47,608 nucleotides of DNA from Pseudomonas viridiflava (GTDB lineage: Bacteria > Pseudomonadota > Gammaproteobacteria > Pseudomonadales > Pseudomonadaceae): positions 1 to 47,608 of the forward strand of contig NZ_RBTP01000021.1 of NCBI RefSeq assembly GCF_003702045.1, read 5' to 3'. The position numbers and the translations under genes were made by a program. Positions 33,756 to 45,825 of this stretch are shown here, piece by piece. The stretch's first letter is position 1; each line of letters begins with the position of its first letter. Under the pieces are notes generated by a model. The model ran no database searches and had not been told where the DNA came from. It saw only the letters and a list, made by a program, of their open reading frames with translations.

Positions 33756-34645
33756 CAGTCGCCTCCAGCACCGAGCCGGCTGCCCCAGCCGAGCTTGGTG
33801 CGGCAGACTTCGTAATAATTGTGGTCCAGAGGATGAATCAGGCGCAGCTTCTGCGGCTTCTTGCTGACCGTGATGGTGTCACCGGGCGCGCAGGTGAAAT
33901 GGTTCTGCCCGTCGCAGGACACCTGCGGGTAGATGGTCATGTCCTTGGCGACCACGATCTTCAGCTCACTGTTGCCATCGACCACGATTGGCCGGCCGGA
34001 CAGCGTGTGCGGGTACATCGGCACGATGACAATGGCGTCGAGCTTGGGGTGCATGATCGGTCCGCCCGCAGACAGCGCATAGGCGGTGGAGCCGGTCGGT
34101 GTGGCGACGATCAGACCGTCGGCCTTTTGACTGCACACGAACTGGCCGTCGATGTAGATCTCAAATTCGATCATGCGCGTCGATTTGCCGGGGTGCAGCA
34201 CCACATCGTTGAGCGCATCGCCCTGCCCGATCGCCTCGCCATGACGACGCACCTCGGCTTGCAGCAGAAAACGGTTCTCGACCAGATAATGCCCGTCGAG
34301 CACCTCGGCGCACTTGACCTCCAGCTCGTCGGGACGGATGTCGGTCAGGAAACCCAGGCTGCCACGGTTGATGCCCAGCACCGGCACGTTGTGCCTGGCC
34401 AGAGCCCGCGCCGCGCCCAGCAAACTGCCGTCACCGCCGACCACGATCACCATGTCGCACACCTCACCAAGCATCTTGCGCGATGATGTCTGCAGGCCGT
34501 GGCCCGGCAACACTTCGGCAATCGTCTCTTCGAGAATGACGTGAAGGTGCCGCTCCAACAGGAATTTCTTCAGGCGGCGCACGGTATCCAGCACCTGAAC
34601 ACTGCCCAGGCGACCGATGATGCCGATATTGCGAAATTGCTCCAT
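33755..34645 (-). CDS. nadK: NAD kinase
   Basis: It phosphorylates NAD to NADP using ATP or polyphosphate in the cytoplasm. I start it at ATG 34645 (296 residues, normal length), with AGGAG four bases upstream; a longer frame has no site. The GGDG motif lies at residues 70-73, followed by LGINRGSLGFLTDI, the NE/D segment DALNDVVLHP, and the Gly-rich ADGLIVATPTGSTAYALSAGG block that binds NAD, cited in parts. It begins the operon that continues into the phosphatase, glpG, yeaC, DUF2797 and pepN. Confidence 0.96.
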   Translation of the reverse strand: MEQFRNIGIIGRLGSVQVLDTVRRLKKFLLERHLHVILEETIAEVLPGHGLQTSSRKMLGEVCDMVIVVGGDGSLLGAARALARHNVPVLGINRGSLGFLTDIRPDELEVKCAEVLDGHYLVENRFLLQAEVRRHGEAIGQGDALNDVVLHPGKSTRMIEFEIYIDGQFVCSQKADGLIVATPTGSTAYALSAGGPIMHPKLDAIVIVPMYPHTLSGRPIVVDGNSELKIVVAKDMTIYPQVSCDGQNHFTCAPGDTITVSKKPQKLRLIHPLDHNYYEVCRTKLGWGSRLGAGGD

Positions 34646-34741
34646 GGGACTCCTGCTGCGGGTTCGATACGGCTTCAAAGCAGGGATTATGGGCGAAAGG
34701 ACCGCGCAGCGGCAAACGGACATGCGCGCGCCACGCGCCGG

Positions 34742-35827
34742 TCAGACACCTGCGCCGGTTGCAGGCACCTCGCAAGGCATGGGTTCAGCCTCGCCGGGCA
34801 GGTCGTGCGACGACGATCCCGCCAGTGACACGCCTCTCCAGAACGCCCTGTTCTTCCCGGCGTTCTTGGCTTGATACAGGTTAAGGTCGGCGGTCTTGAG
34901 CACTTGAAAACTGCTCAGCGTGGCATCGATATCGGCCATTCCTGCACTGCAGGAAAACGGGTAACAGGTTTCAGTGTGCCGGATGGTGTTCAGCAAACTG
35001 ATCACGTAATCCCGAGCCTCGTCTGCACTGCAGACCGGCAGAATCACGCCGAACTCTTCGCCTCCCAGGCGACCGTAGTCAATACTGCCCGGTGTACGCT
35101 TCAGGCATGAAGCCATCACCCGCAGGACCTCATCACCGGCGTCGTGACCGGACTGATCATTGATGTGCTTGAAGTCATCGATGTCCAGCATCAGAAAGTA
35201 CCCGGCGCTGCGGGCGATCAAATGCCGCTCCAGCGATTCCATCAACGCCCGGCGATTGAGTATTTCCGTAAGGTGATCGGTCAGGGACAGCTGGCGAAAC
35301 TGACTTTCCAGCGTCAGCACGTTGCGCAGCGTACGGGTGTAGGTGTGATTGAGCAGAATGCCGAGGCTGGTGGATGCGATGAACAACAGAGCGATGAAGA
35401 CATACGCGACAGCGTCGGCCTGAACGCCCTGGGCCGGAGAAAGAATCAGCCAGGACAGCATCGTGACCAACACATAATCCCGGGTGTAAACCATCAACAG
35501 CGTCGACCCGAGAATAATCATCACCGCAATGGGCAAGGCCCAATTGATGCCCATTGCGCTGTTCAGCTGGCTGGCTCTGGCAAAACAGCAGGCGACCACG
35601 ATCACGAACAGAATGCCTGCCAGACGCCATACCCTGAAATGACGTGCGTGATACTGCAACGCGCAGGTCGATAGCAGCCCAAGAGTCAGCATGACTTCCA
35701 GTGCGCCGTAATGAACGTCGGGCGTTACGGCCAGCACAACGAACCAGCACAGGATGGCCAGGCATTGTGCAAGGGCAACTGCAGGCGAAAGCAGACGTTT
35801 TATTCGGGCCTGTATCTCAACGTTCAT
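34742..35827 (-). CDS. membrane diguanylate cyclase (GGDEF domain)
   Basis: It makes cyclic di-GMP from GTP. The product is about 361 residues from ATG 35827, with GGGG about 6 bases upstream. Six hydrophobic helices (about 12-165) form a membrane sensor of unknown ligand. A GGDEF domain follows (about 195-345) with FLMLDIDDFKHINDQSGHDAGDEVL as the metal-binding Asp segment, cited in parts, and the active loop GGEEF near residue 251. No RxxD inhibitory site is seen just before GGEEF, so product inhibition may be absent. It lies 96 bases upstream of nadK and may have its own transcript. Confidence 0.9.
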   Translation of the reverse strand: MNVEIQARIKRLLSPAVALAQCLAILCWFVVLAVTPDVHYGALEVMLTLGLLSTCALQYHARHFRVWRLAGILFVIVVACCFARASQLNSAMGINWALPIAVMIILGSTLLMVYTRDYVLVTMLSWLILSPAQGVQADAVAYVFIALLFIASTSLGILLNHTYTRTLRNVLTLESQFRQLSLTDHLTEILNRRALMESLERHLIARSAGYFLMLDIDDFKHINDQSGHDAGDEVLRVMASCLKRTPGSIDYGRLGGEEFGVILPVCSADEARDYVISLLNTIRHTETCYPFSCSAGMADIDATLSSFQVLKTADLNLYQAKNAGKNRAFWRGVSLAGSSSHDLPGEAEPMPCEVPATGAGV

Positions 35828-36004
35828 AAACAACCCCAGGCCTTGAAACCTGACATCCGCACTGATCGTTCCGCACGCCGCACTGCATCGGTGGTGGCAA
35901 ACGGGTCTTTCAAGACTGCTGCAACGAATCGCCCGGAATACAGATCGTATTAAAAGGCCATCAACAAGATAAGCCTGTCACGGTGGCGAAGCAACGGCCG
36001 TCGC

Positions 36005-36028
36005 CCCAAGCCCAAGCCCAAGCCCAAG
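36005..36028. repeat. hexanucleotide tandem repeat (CCCAAG x4)
   Basis: Four perfect CCCAAG units (36005-36028) are followed by a diverged unit, CCTGGG. They lie in the 262-base gap between the divergent diguanylate cyclase and DUF1853 genes. Together with GGGCATGGGC downstream the repeat can fold. Copy number could vary by slippage. I see no clear promoter in this gap. Confidence 0.85.
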
Positions 36029-36089
36029 CCTGGGCATGGGCCTGAAAAACGCTGCACCGGCCAGACCCAACTCAGGCTATTCTCGGTAA

Positions 36090-37073
36090 ATGACTTTATT
36101 CCCGGGCCTGATCGACCTTCCCCGTCAGCTGCGACACCCTGAGGTGCGCGACCTTGCGTGGGTCATTCTTGCGCCGCCCATGCTGCACGCAGCGCCTTGG
36201 CCGCAACGCCATCCACTGACCGGGAGCGACTGGGTCCAGGCCCCTCAAAAACTGGCCGACTTCCTGCGTCGGCTGGATCAGGACAGCCGCGCACTGGAGC
36301 AATGGATCGCACAGGCCTCCACCCGCCGGCTGGGACGTTATTACGAAAGGCTCTGGCAGTTTGCCGTGCAGCACGCGCCGGGCGTGGAGATCATTGCAGC
36401 CAACCTGCCGATCCGGCTGGGCGGAAAGACGCTGGGAGAGCTGGACATGCTGCTGCGCGACCGAGACGGCGTGCATCACGTGGAACTGGCGATCAAGCTG
36501 TACCTTGGCCCGCAGGACGGCGACGGCAGCGACCCGGCGCAATGGCTGGGCCCAGGCTCTCATGACCGGCTGGACCGCAAACTTGCGCACCTGAGCCAAC
36601 ACCAATTGCCGATTTCTTCACGTTCTGAGAGTCGTCCGACGTTGGCGGCACTGGGCGTCGAGGCGTTCAGCGCCGAGCTGTGGCTGGGCGGCTATCTGCT
36701 TTACCCGTGGCCGGGACCTGCCGATCCGCCCGCCGGCGCGCATCACCAGCACCTGAAAGGCCGCTGGCTGTATCAGCGCGACTGGACGCGATTCATGGTC
36801 CAAAGCGAATCGGGTCGCTGGCAACCACTGCCCCGCCACGCCTGGCTGGCCCCGGCACACTATCGCCAAGCCTGGAGCCATGATCAGTTGCAAGACTGGC
36901 TGATGCAGCTCGACCCGCTGGCACCTGCGCAACTGCTGGTGCGCCTGACCGAAAATGCCGACGGTGAATGGGAAGAAGCGGAGCGATTGTTTCTGGTATC
37001 AGACCTGTGGCCGAACCTGGCCGACACCAGTCAACCGTTCAACCCAGTCGCACTGCCAGCGCCGCCAGTGTGA
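36090..37073 (+). CDS. DUF1853 family protein
   Basis: The 327-residue protein has no signal peptide or membrane helix. It shows the DUF1853 opening ([19 protein letters not shown]), the YERLWQFAV helix, and the strand pair [26 protein letters not shown]. That last element, with Asp, Glu and Lys spaced as in PD-(D/E)xK nucleases (E-D-x(n)-E-x-K), hints at a restriction-like fold. The identification as a nuclease is not supported beyond that pattern. The 3' end overlaps the arsB coding end on the other strand by 35 bases. Confidence 0.86.
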   Translation: MTLFPGLIDLPRQLRHPEVRDLAWVILAPPMLHAAPWPQRHPLTGSDWVQAPQKLADFLRRLDQDSRALEQWIAQASTRRLGRYYERLWQFAVQHAPGVEIIAANLPIRLGGKTLGELDMLLRDRDGVHHVELAIKLYLGPQDGDGSDPAQWLGPGSHDRLDRKLAHLSQHQLPISSRSESRPTLAALGVEAFSAELWLGGYLLYPWPGPADPPAGAHHQHLKGRWLYQRDWTRFMVQSESGRWQPLPRHAWLAPAHYRQAWSHDQLQDWLMQLDPLAPAQLLVRLTENADGEWEEAERLFLVSDLWPNLADTSQPFNPVALPAPPV

Positions 37074-38322
37074 TCAACAACACCGGCAGGGTCAGCACAA
37101 TGCCGACCTTGAAGTAATAACCCCAGCCGATATTGATGCCCTTGCGTTGCAAAACGTGCAGCCAGAGCAGGGTCGCCAGACTGCCGATGGGCGTGATTTT
37201 CGGCCCCAGGTCGCTGCCGATCACGTTGGCATAAATCATCGCCTCCTGAATGGCACCGGTCGCGTGGCTTGCCTCGATGGACAACAGACCGATCAGCACG
37301 GTCGGCATATTGTTCATGATCGACGACAGAAATGCGGTCATCACACCCGTGCCCATTGCCGCGCCCCAGATGCCGTAACCGGCGAACCAGTCCAGCAGGC
37401 TGGCCAGGTAGCCGGTCAGCCCGGCATTGCGCAATCCGTAGACCACCAGGTACATACCCAGCGAGAACACCACGATGTGCCACGGTGCTTCCTTCATCAC
37501 CTTGAGCGTGGAAATGGTATGTCCCTTGGCGGCAATGCCCAGCAACAGCACCGCGCAAGTCGCCGAAATCGCACTGATTGGAATCCCCAGCGGTTCAAGC
37601 GCAAAGCAGCCCACCAGCAGAATCAACAGCACCCACCAGCCAGCCATGAAGGTCGCACGGTCCTTGATCGAGGTTTCCGGCTTCTCCAGTTGATCGGGAT
37701 CGAAATCGCGGGGAATGTCACGACGGAAATACAGCATCAACACCGCCAGCGTCGCGGCAACGCTGACCAGATTGACGGGCACCATCACCGCCGCATAGCG
37801 GTTGAAGCCGATCTTGAAATAGTCGGCCGACACGATGTTCACCAGGTTCGACACCACCAACGGCAGGCTCGCGGTGTCGGAAATGAACCCGGCAGCCATG
37901 ACGAAAGCCAGGGTTGAGGCCGGGGAAAAGCGCAGCGCCAGCATCATAGCGATCACGATGGGCGTCAGGATCAGTACCGCGCCATCGTTGGCGAACAGCG
38001 CCGACACCAGCGCGCCGAACAGCACGAACAGTGCAAACAGACGCCGCCCCTTGCCGTTGCCCCAACGCGCCACATGCAGCGCTGCCCAGGAAAAGAAGCC
38101 TGCCTCATCCAGCAGCAAGGTGATGATGATCAGAGAAATGAAGGTGGCAGTGGCGTTCCAGATGATGCCCCACACCACCGCGATATCACTGAGATGGACC
38201 ACACCGGTCAGCAACGCCAGTACCGCTCCGAGCACCGCGCTCCATCCGACACTGAGCCCCTTGGGCTGCCAGATGACGAGCGTGATAGTGAACAGGAAAA
38301 TCAGCGTTGCTATAAGCATCAT
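37039..38322 (-). CDS. arsB: ArsB-type arsenite/antimonite efflux permease
   Basis: The 427-residue, roughly 12-helix protein is of the same length as E. coli ArsB. Family landmarks: [31 protein letters not shown] near residue 55-85 (cited in parts), [26 protein letters not shown] and [11 protein letters not shown]. It exports arsenite using the proton gradient, alone or with ArsA. The start overlaps the upstream MFS gene by ATGA. No arsR, arsC or arsH is nearby, so it is a solitary arsB. It is also possible that it carries other anions. Confidence 0.92.
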   Translation of the reverse strand: MMLIATLIFLFTITLVIWQPKGLSVGWSAVLGAVLALLTGVVHLSDIAVVWGIIWNATATFISLIIITLLLDEAGFFSWAALHVARWGNGKGRRLFALFVLFGALVSALFANDGAVLILTPIVIAMMLALRFSPASTLAFVMAAGFISDTASLPLVVSNLVNIVSADYFKIGFNRYAAVMVPVNLVSVAATLAVLMLYFRRDIPRDFDPDQLEKPETSIKDRATFMAGWWVLLILLVGCFALEPLGIPISAISATCAVLLLGIAAKGHTISTLKVMKEAPWHIVVFSLGMYLVVYGLRNAGLTGYLASLLDWFAGYGIWGAAMGTGVMTAFLSSIMNNMPTVLIGLLSIEASHATGAIQEAMIYANVIGSDLGPKITPIGSLATLLWLHVLQRKGINIGWGYYFKVGIVLTLPVLLITLAALAVRLG

Positions 38323-39536
38323 TTAGTCCGGGGCAGGAAAATCGCGAGAATGCCAAGCAGCGGCAGATAGGAACACAGGTTGTACACGAACAGGATGCCG
38401 TGGCTGTCAGCCAGGCTGCCGAGCAAAGCGGCACCGATGCCGCCGAAGCCAAACATCAGGCCGAAAAAAAGACCGGCGATCATGCCAACGTTGCCCGGCA
38501 CCAGTTCCTGGGCGTAGACCACAATGGCGGAGAACGCCGAGGCCAGCACGAAGCCGATGATCACGCTCAGCACACTGGTCCAGAACAGATCCGCATAAGG
38601 CAGCGCCAGCGTGAAAGGTGCCGCGCCGAGGATGGAAAACCAGATAACCGCTTTACGGCCTATTTTGTCGCCGATCGGGCCGCCAAAGAACGTCCCCGCC
38701 GCCACCGCCCCCAGAAACAGGAACAGGTGCAACTGCGAGCTGGCCACCGAAAGGTCGAACTTCTCGATCAGGTAGAACGTGAAATAGCTGGTCAGGCTGG
38801 TCATGTAGAAAAACTTGGAGAACACCAGAAACGCCAGCACGGCCAGTGAGGCGATGACCCGTTTTCTCGACAGACCGTGGGTCGCCGCCTGCCCGGCCTT
38901 GAGCTTGAACAGCGTCAGGTGCGCGCGATACCAGCGGCTGATCGCATAAAGCAGCCCCAAGGAGAACAGCGCAAACAGACCGATCCAGGCCACATTGCCC
39001 TGCCCAAACGGAATGATGATCGCGGCCGCCAGCAAAGGGCCGAACGCCGAACCGGTGTTGCCACCGACCTGAAACGTCGATTGCGCCAGCCCGAAACGCC
39101 CCCCCGATGCCAGTCGTGCGATGCGCGACGCTTCCGGATGAAAGGTGGACGAGCCGATGCCGATCAGCGCAGCGGCGAGCAGAATCAGAGGAAAGCTGCC
39201 TGCCATCGACATCATCATGATGCCGATCAGCGTGCAGATCGAGCCCACCGGCAGTACCAACGGATTGGGATGGCGGTCCGTGTAATACCCGACCCAAGGT
39301 TGCAGCAATGACGCCGTGATCTGAAACGTCAGGGTGATCAGGCCGATCTGGGTGAAACTCAGGTCGTAGCTGGCCTTGAGCATCGGGTAGATCGACGGCA
39401 GGATCGCCTGGATCAGGTCATTGATCAGGTGCGCAAGGGCAACGGCACCGATGATGCGCATTACCAACGGACTGGAATGTGGGGTTGTCGTGGCCGTCGC
39501 CGCACCTGGCTGAGCACTGGTCGCCATGAAATTCAT
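38319..39536 (-). CDS. fosmidomycin-resistance-type MFS transporter (Fsr-like)
   Basis: The 12-helix protein matches the Fsr branch of the major facilitator superfamily: [60 protein letters not shown] and the second-half [14 protein letters not shown] place the start at ATG 39536 (about 405 residues), but ATG 39527 is equally possible and neither has a good ribosome binding site. It is coupled by ATGA overlap to arsB, which is an unusual pairing. The substrate is not readable from the sequence. Confidence 0.87.
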   Translation of the reverse strand: MNFMATSAQPGAATATTTPHSSPLVMRIIGAVALAHLINDLIQAILPSIYPMLKASYDLSFTQIGLITLTFQITASLLQPWVGYYTDRHPNPLVLPVGSICTLIGIMMMSMAGSFPLILLAAALIGIGSSTFHPEASRIARLASGGRFGLAQSTFQVGGNTGSAFGPLLAAAIIIPFGQGNVAWIGLFALFSLGLLYAISRWYRAHLTLFKLKAGQAATHGLSRKRVIASLAVLAFLVFSKFFYMTSLTSYFTFYLIEKFDLSVASSQLHLFLFLGAVAAGTFFGGPIGDKIGRKAVIWFSILGAAPFTLALPYADLFWTSVLSVIIGFVLASAFSAIVVYAQELVPGNVGMIAGLFFGLMFGFGGIGAALLGSLADSHGILFVYNLCSYLPLLGILAIFLPRTK

Positions 39537-39711
39537 CCATAAAAGATTTTCGGGTGTCCCCGGACGGATGATTACAAGATGTGTCACGCGTACCAGGGCG
39601 CGCCAATGTGCCATTTTTCAGGGCAGGAGTGCCACGTTTTGTTGCGTTTTTGTAAACCTGTTCAGCCAGCGGTAAGAACACGGCGGTCGTGAGCGATCGG
39701 CAGATGAGGCG

Positions 39712-41055
39712 TTATGCGTGCGTCTGCACTGAAGTCACCGCCGCCTCTTTGCCCGCAACAGCCACATCATGCAACGAAACCCTGGACGTCTCGGGCAAGG
39801 CCAGACCTCCCACCATCGCCATCACCGCAACAGCGATCAGGTAGAACGCCGGTGACAGGTTGCTGCCAGTGGTGGTGATCAGCCAGGTCGCCATCAACGG
39901 TGCGGTTCCGCCAAACAACGTGTAGGCCATGTTGTAGGTAATGGCCGAAGCCGTGTACCGGGTGCGGGTCGGGAACGTTTCGGACAGCAACGCCGCTGTG
40001 ACCACACCGCACAACACCGCGCCCACAGCCAGCAGCATCACGCCGACGACGGAAGCGGCGAACGAGCCAGAACTGGCCATCAGAAAGGAGGGAAACACCA
40101 CCAGCATGAGCAGGATGCACGCCGTCGCCATCGTGGCGCGCCGCCCTACCCGATCCGAATAAGCCCCTGCCAACGGGCATATGGCGGCTGCGAATGCCAG
40201 CGCAATCAGTGACACCAATAACGCAGAGGCGCGACTTAGCCCTCCTGCCACCTGCAAATACGTCGCGAAATACGTCGTGAACATATAAAACGACAATGCC
40301 GTCAGCGAGACGAACGCGCCCAGGCAACAGATAGCGCCCGCATGGTGACGCAGTGTTTCCGTAAGGGGTGAATGAGCGACCGTCTGCTCCTGCTTCACTA
40401 CCTGAAACGCAGGGGTTTCGTCCAGTTTCCAGCGCAGATACAACCCCACCAACCCCAGCGGCGCGGCAATCAGAAACGGCAAACGCCAGCCCCAACTGCC
40501 CATCGCTTCGGCAGACAGTGAGGCTTCGAGCGTGTACGCCACCACGGCCGCTGCTGCGAAAGCGGAAAAGGTCGAGACAGGCACGAAGCTGCCGTACCAG
40601 GCACGCTGGTCACGAGGCGCATGCTCCATCAAATAGGCACAGGCACCCGCGTACTCGCCGCCAGCCGAAAAGCCTTGGGCGCAACGAATGATGGTCAGAA
40701 GAATGGGCGCCGTCACGCCAATGGCGGCGTAGGTGGGCAACACACCGATCAGTGTGGTCGCCGCAGCCATCAGTAGAATGGTCATGGCCAGCGTACGCTT
40801 GCGGCCGATCCGGTCGCCAAGCATGCCGAAAAAGATCCCGCCCAACGGCCTGAACGCGAACGCCACCGCGAACACGGCAAAGGTTTTCAACAGCGCGGCA
40901 CTGGTGTCCGCACTCGGGAAGAACTGCAAGGCGATGGTGGTGGCGAGAAAGCCATAAACGGCAAAGTCGAACCATTCGACAAAGTTGCCGATGGCAGCGG
41001 CGACGATGACCTTTCTCAACGTGGCGGGATCGACGTGTTCTGTGGCGGTTGTCAT
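39712..41055 (-). CDS. MFS transporter, metabolite:H+ symporter (MHS) family
   Basis: The 447-residue protein has 12 helices. The MHS signature is clear: NFVEWFDFAVYGFLA in helix 1, then FRPLGGIFFGMLGDRIGRKR, and IRCAQGFSAGGEYAGA in helix 4, as in ProP, KgtP and shikimate/citrate carriers. Substrate is not readable; the family carries dicarboxylates, betaine/proline or aromatic acids. It is a single gene with a short gap to the Fsr-like gene and 388 bases of non-coding DNA upstream. Confidence 0.92.
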   Translation of the reverse strand: MTTATEHVDPATLRKVIVAAAIGNFVEWFDFAVYGFLATTIALQFFPSADTSAALLKTFAVFAVAFAFRPLGGIFFGMLGDRIGRKRTLAMTILLMAAATTLIGVLPTYAAIGVTAPILLTIIRCAQGFSAGGEYAGACAYLMEHAPRDQRAWYGSFVPVSTFSAFAAAAVVAYTLEASLSAEAMGSWGWRLPFLIAAPLGLVGLYLRWKLDETPAFQVVKQEQTVAHSPLTETLRHHAGAICCLGAFVSLTALSFYMFTTYFATYLQVAGGLSRASALLVSLIALAFAAAICPLAGAYSDRVGRRATMATACILLMLVVFPSFLMASSGSFAASVVGVMLLAVGAVLCGVVTAALLSETFPTRTRYTASAITYNMAYTLFGGTAPLMATWLITTTGSNLSPAFYLIAVAVMAMVGGLALPETSRVSLHDVAVAGKEAAVTSVQTHA

Positions 41056-41286
41056 GCTGACCTCGGCGTATTGATCTGGAATGGATCGATTATCGAGACA
41101 GCGACCCGGACACCTCAGTCCAGAACAGTCATCCGCATAGTCAGGGCCGACGCCTCTGCGTGTTCAGTACAGAATTCATGCCAAAGGCTCTGGCGCGGGC
41201 ATCGAGCCCATCTGAAACCGCGCTGCCTTGCGGCAAACACGGAGCCGCCTCTTATCGAACAGCGCATTATTAAAAACCGTTTTTTT

Positions 41287-41372
41287 GTGGGCGTGAACCT
41301 GCTGGCGAAAGCCACATTTCAGGCGCCGCCGCTCGATTGGATTTACGGACTCGTTCGCGTGCTCGCTCCCAC
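41287..41372. repeat. degenerate REP doublet
   Basis: GTGGGCGTGAACCTGCTGGC (from 41287) and the inverted TTCGCGTGCTCGCTCCCAC (41354-41372) form a doublet in the 388-base gap upstream of the MHS transporter. A 7-bp inverted repeat, CTACTCG/CGAGTAG (41402-41434), follows just after the stop of the next gene. I see nothing coding in 41056-41443. Confidence 0.5.
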
Positions 41373-41443
41373 GGGGTCCGTGTTTTCCAGAAGAACGGTG
41401 TCTACTCGATGAAAGATCGGTATTTGCCGAGTAGTCCAAGGCG

Positions 41444-42364
41444 CTATGCCAACGGCATCCCCATCGCACGCCGTCCCTGCAACCCGCCGGTATGAACGAA
41501 TATCAGCCGGGTGCCGGGACTGAAACGGCCAGCCCGCACTTCGTCGTGCAGCGCCAGCAAGGCTTTGCCCGTATACAGCGGCTCGAAGGGGACGCAGCTG
41601 TCGAGTTCACTGCCAGACATGAACGCGAGCAACGAGGGATCGGTCCTGGCAAATCCGCCGCGACTGGCATTCAGCAATTGCCAGGGTGACTGACCTTCAC
41701 CGACCAGTGCAGTCACGTTCTGCACCACGCCATGATCATCCGGCACCGCCATCGCACCATAGACCGGATGGGTGCCCTGCTCGGCGATGACCAGCCCCGC
41801 CAGCGTCGTGCCGGTTCCGGCCGCCAGCCACCAGCCGTGGTAATCGTCCCAACCCGCTGGCCCGAGCTGGCTGCGAACCAGCGTCAACAGCCGGGCGCAG
41901 CCTTCGGTGCCGGGCAACCCCCCACCGCCTTCAGGAATGGGGTACAGATCGGGATAGCGCGCCTGCCAGGGTAGCCAGAAGTCTGCGGCATGCCGCTCCC
42001 GATACCCGGCATAGCCAAGCCAGTGCAGCTGCATGCCGAAGGCCTGCAAATCGAGCACGGTCGGGGTGTCCTGCGGATGGCCGCGCAACAGGCCGACGGT
42101 CGGGAAGCCGAAGCGCTTGCCCGCTGCGGCCAGGGCATGAAGATGATTGGAATGCGCGCCACCGAGGCTGATCGCCCCCGCCGCCCCGACGCCAACCGCC
42201 TGAGCCAGATGCCCAATGAGCTTGAACCATTTATTGCCGCTGATCAGCGGATCGATAAGGTCCAGACGCAAGATCGCCACCTCGACCCCGGCCCGTTGCA
42301 GCCAGGCAAAGTCGAGGGGTTGAAGGGGGGCAGCGGGCTGCCAGCCGAGGGCGTCGTGGATCAT
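41444..42364 (-). CDS. PLP-dependent D-cysteine desulfhydrase/ACC deaminase family
   Basis: The 306-residue protein is a fold-type II PLP enzyme. The PLP lysine is in SGNKWFKL, followed by the SLGGAHSNHLHALAAAGK phosphate-binding region and the Gly-rich WLAAGTGTTLAGL loop. A late FVHTGGLQG segment completes the family pattern. Members desulfhydrate D-cysteine, or in a few cases open aminocyclopropane-carboxylate; the usual bacterial branch of this short length is of unclear substrate. It follows fadH on the same strand after 51 bases. Confidence 0.9.
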   Translation of the reverse strand: MIHDALGWQPAAPLQPLDFAWLQRAGVEVAILRLDLIDPLISGNKWFKLIGHLAQAVGVGAAGAISLGGAHSNHLHALAAAGKRFGFPTVGLLRGHPQDTPTVLDLQAFGMQLHWLGYAGYRERHAADFWLPWQARYPDLYPIPEGGGGLPGTEGCARLLTLVRSQLGPAGWDDYHGWWLAAGTGTTLAGLVIAEQGTHPVYGAMAVPDDHGVVQNVTALVGEGQSPWQLLNASRGGFARTDPSLLAFMSGSELDSCVPFEPLYTGKALLALHDEVRAGRFSPGTRLIFVHTGGLQGRRAMGMPLA

Positions 42365-42415
42365 CGAGAGGGCCGGTGATAAAACGATCCGCAGTTTACC
42401 CGTCTGCGCGCGATG

Positions 42416-44476
<2,061 letters not shown>

Positions 44477-44680
44477 TCACGGATAGACGAGGGCCTCTGC
44501 GTGCCCTCTTCATTCAGGTCCTGCGGACCCTGTATGGCGCAACAGTAAAGAGCCACCCGATCACACTCAATGACCGAAAGTGACAAGTTATTGATCCAAA
44601 TGCGCAGCGCCCCTTGGCAAGCGTCGGGTGTCGCCCTACCCTAGTCGACAATTTCTCGACGGCAGCCGCGCGCCCTTCTT

Positions 44681-45823
44681 ATGCGTAAATTCTTTGCCAC
44701 GTGCCTCGTTATGGTGAGCCTGGTCAGCCTTGTCAGTTACGCGCTCTGGACCGAGCAGCGCCCGATGGGGCATTACCTGTCGGATCTGCGCATTCGTCTG
44801 GCCCTCAATGAAGGACAGCCCGGCGACCGGGGAAACCTGCTGGGCATCGAGCCTGAACTGTTTCCCACCGACTATCAGAACCTCGAACACCTGCATCGCA
44901 AGCTGGCAGCCTACCTGCAACAGGCTCGCGAACACGGGCTGATCAATGCCCGAACCGTCGTGGTGCTCCCGGAACACATTGGCACCTGGCTGTACGCCAG
45001 CGGCGAAAAAAACCAGTTTTATCAGGCGGCCACCCTAGACGAATCAATGGACTGGCTGGCCTGGAGCAACCCGTTGAAATTCGTCACCGCGACACTTGGC
45101 GCCGAGGGTGAAAAACGCCTGGATGACGCCCGGTTGCGGATGAAGGCGCGGTCGATGGCGCGGGATTACCAGATGCTGTTCGGCGGGCTGGCCAAGGAGT
45201 TTCAGGTAACACTGGTTGCAGGTTCCATCGTGCTGCCCGACCCTCACGTAGTGGACGGCGAGTTGCAGATCGGCAGCGGCGCCCTTTTCAACAGCAGTGT
45301 GACCTTCGGCGCCGACGGCAAGCCTCTGGGGCCGCCGCAACGCCAGCTGTTCGCCAGCCGCTACCACAAGCGCTATGTCACACCGGCAGGCGATACGGCC
45401 GTCAATGTCATCACGACGCCTGCCGGCCGACTGGGCATCCTCATCGGTACCGACAGCTGGTATCCCGACAGTTACGCCCGAATGAATCAACACGGTGCAG
45501 AGCTGATCGTGGTCCCAGCGTTCATCAGCGGCCGGACCCGCTGGTCGGACCCGTGGAGCGGCACTCGCACCCACGACACCCCCACACTTGATCTTCAGCC
45601 GGGCAGCCTGAGCGAAAGTGACGTCTGGCATCGCCTGACTCTTATCAGCCGTGAACCGCAAAGCACAGCCCGGGCCGGGATCAGCGTCTTCATGCGCGGG
45701 CAATTCTGGAACCACGGAGTGTCGGGGCAGAGTTTCATCAGCCACAACGGCCAGACCATCGCAGAGCAGCCCCCGGAAAAAACCACGACAGGCGGTGCGC
45801 GCCTGATCAACGTCTGGCTCTGA
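44681..45823 (+). CDS. nitrilase-superfamily protein lacking the catalytic cysteine
   Basis: The 380-residue protein has an N-terminal hydrophobic anchor (residues 5-22), so it is membrane-bound or exported. It then carries the carbon-nitrogen hydrolase fold. Of the Glu-Lys-Cys triad, Glu98 (VVLPEH) and a candidate Lys230 are present. At the usual cysteine position the sequence reads GILIG256-TDSWYPD where the family has an I-C-x-D-S-x-x-P pattern, so Cys is replaced by Gly. Catalysis by the standard route is therefore unlikely. It is followed two bases later by an AraC-type gene, so the pair may form a sensor-regulator unit. No good ribosome binding site precedes the ATG. Confidence 0.78.
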   Translation: MRKFFATCLVMVSLVSLVSYALWTEQRPMGHYLSDLRIRLALNEGQPGDRGNLLGIEPELFPTDYQNLEHLHRKLAAYLQQAREHGLINARTVVVLPEHIGTWLYASGEKNQFYQAATLDESMDWLAWSNPLKFVTATLGAEGEKRLDDARLRMKARSMARDYQMLFGGLAKEFQVTLVAGSIVLPDPHVVDGELQIGSGALFNSSVTFGADGKPLGPPQRQLFASRYHKRYVTPAGDTAVNVITTPAGRLGILIGTDSWYPDSYARMNQHGAELIVVPAFISGRTRWSDPWSGTRTHDTPTLDLQPGSLSESDVWHRLTLISREPQSTARAGISVFMRGQFWNHGVSGQSFISHNGQTIAEQPPEKTTTGGARLINVWL

Positions 45824-45825
45824 GC

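Noticed and set aside
36158..36565. 135-codon plus ORF inside DUF1853
   Set aside because: It is an alternative-frame shadow of DUF1853 without start signals.
41035..41412. 125-codon plus ORF upstream of the MHS transporter
   Set aside because: It runs through REP elements, lacks a ribosome binding site and has no protein-like pattern.
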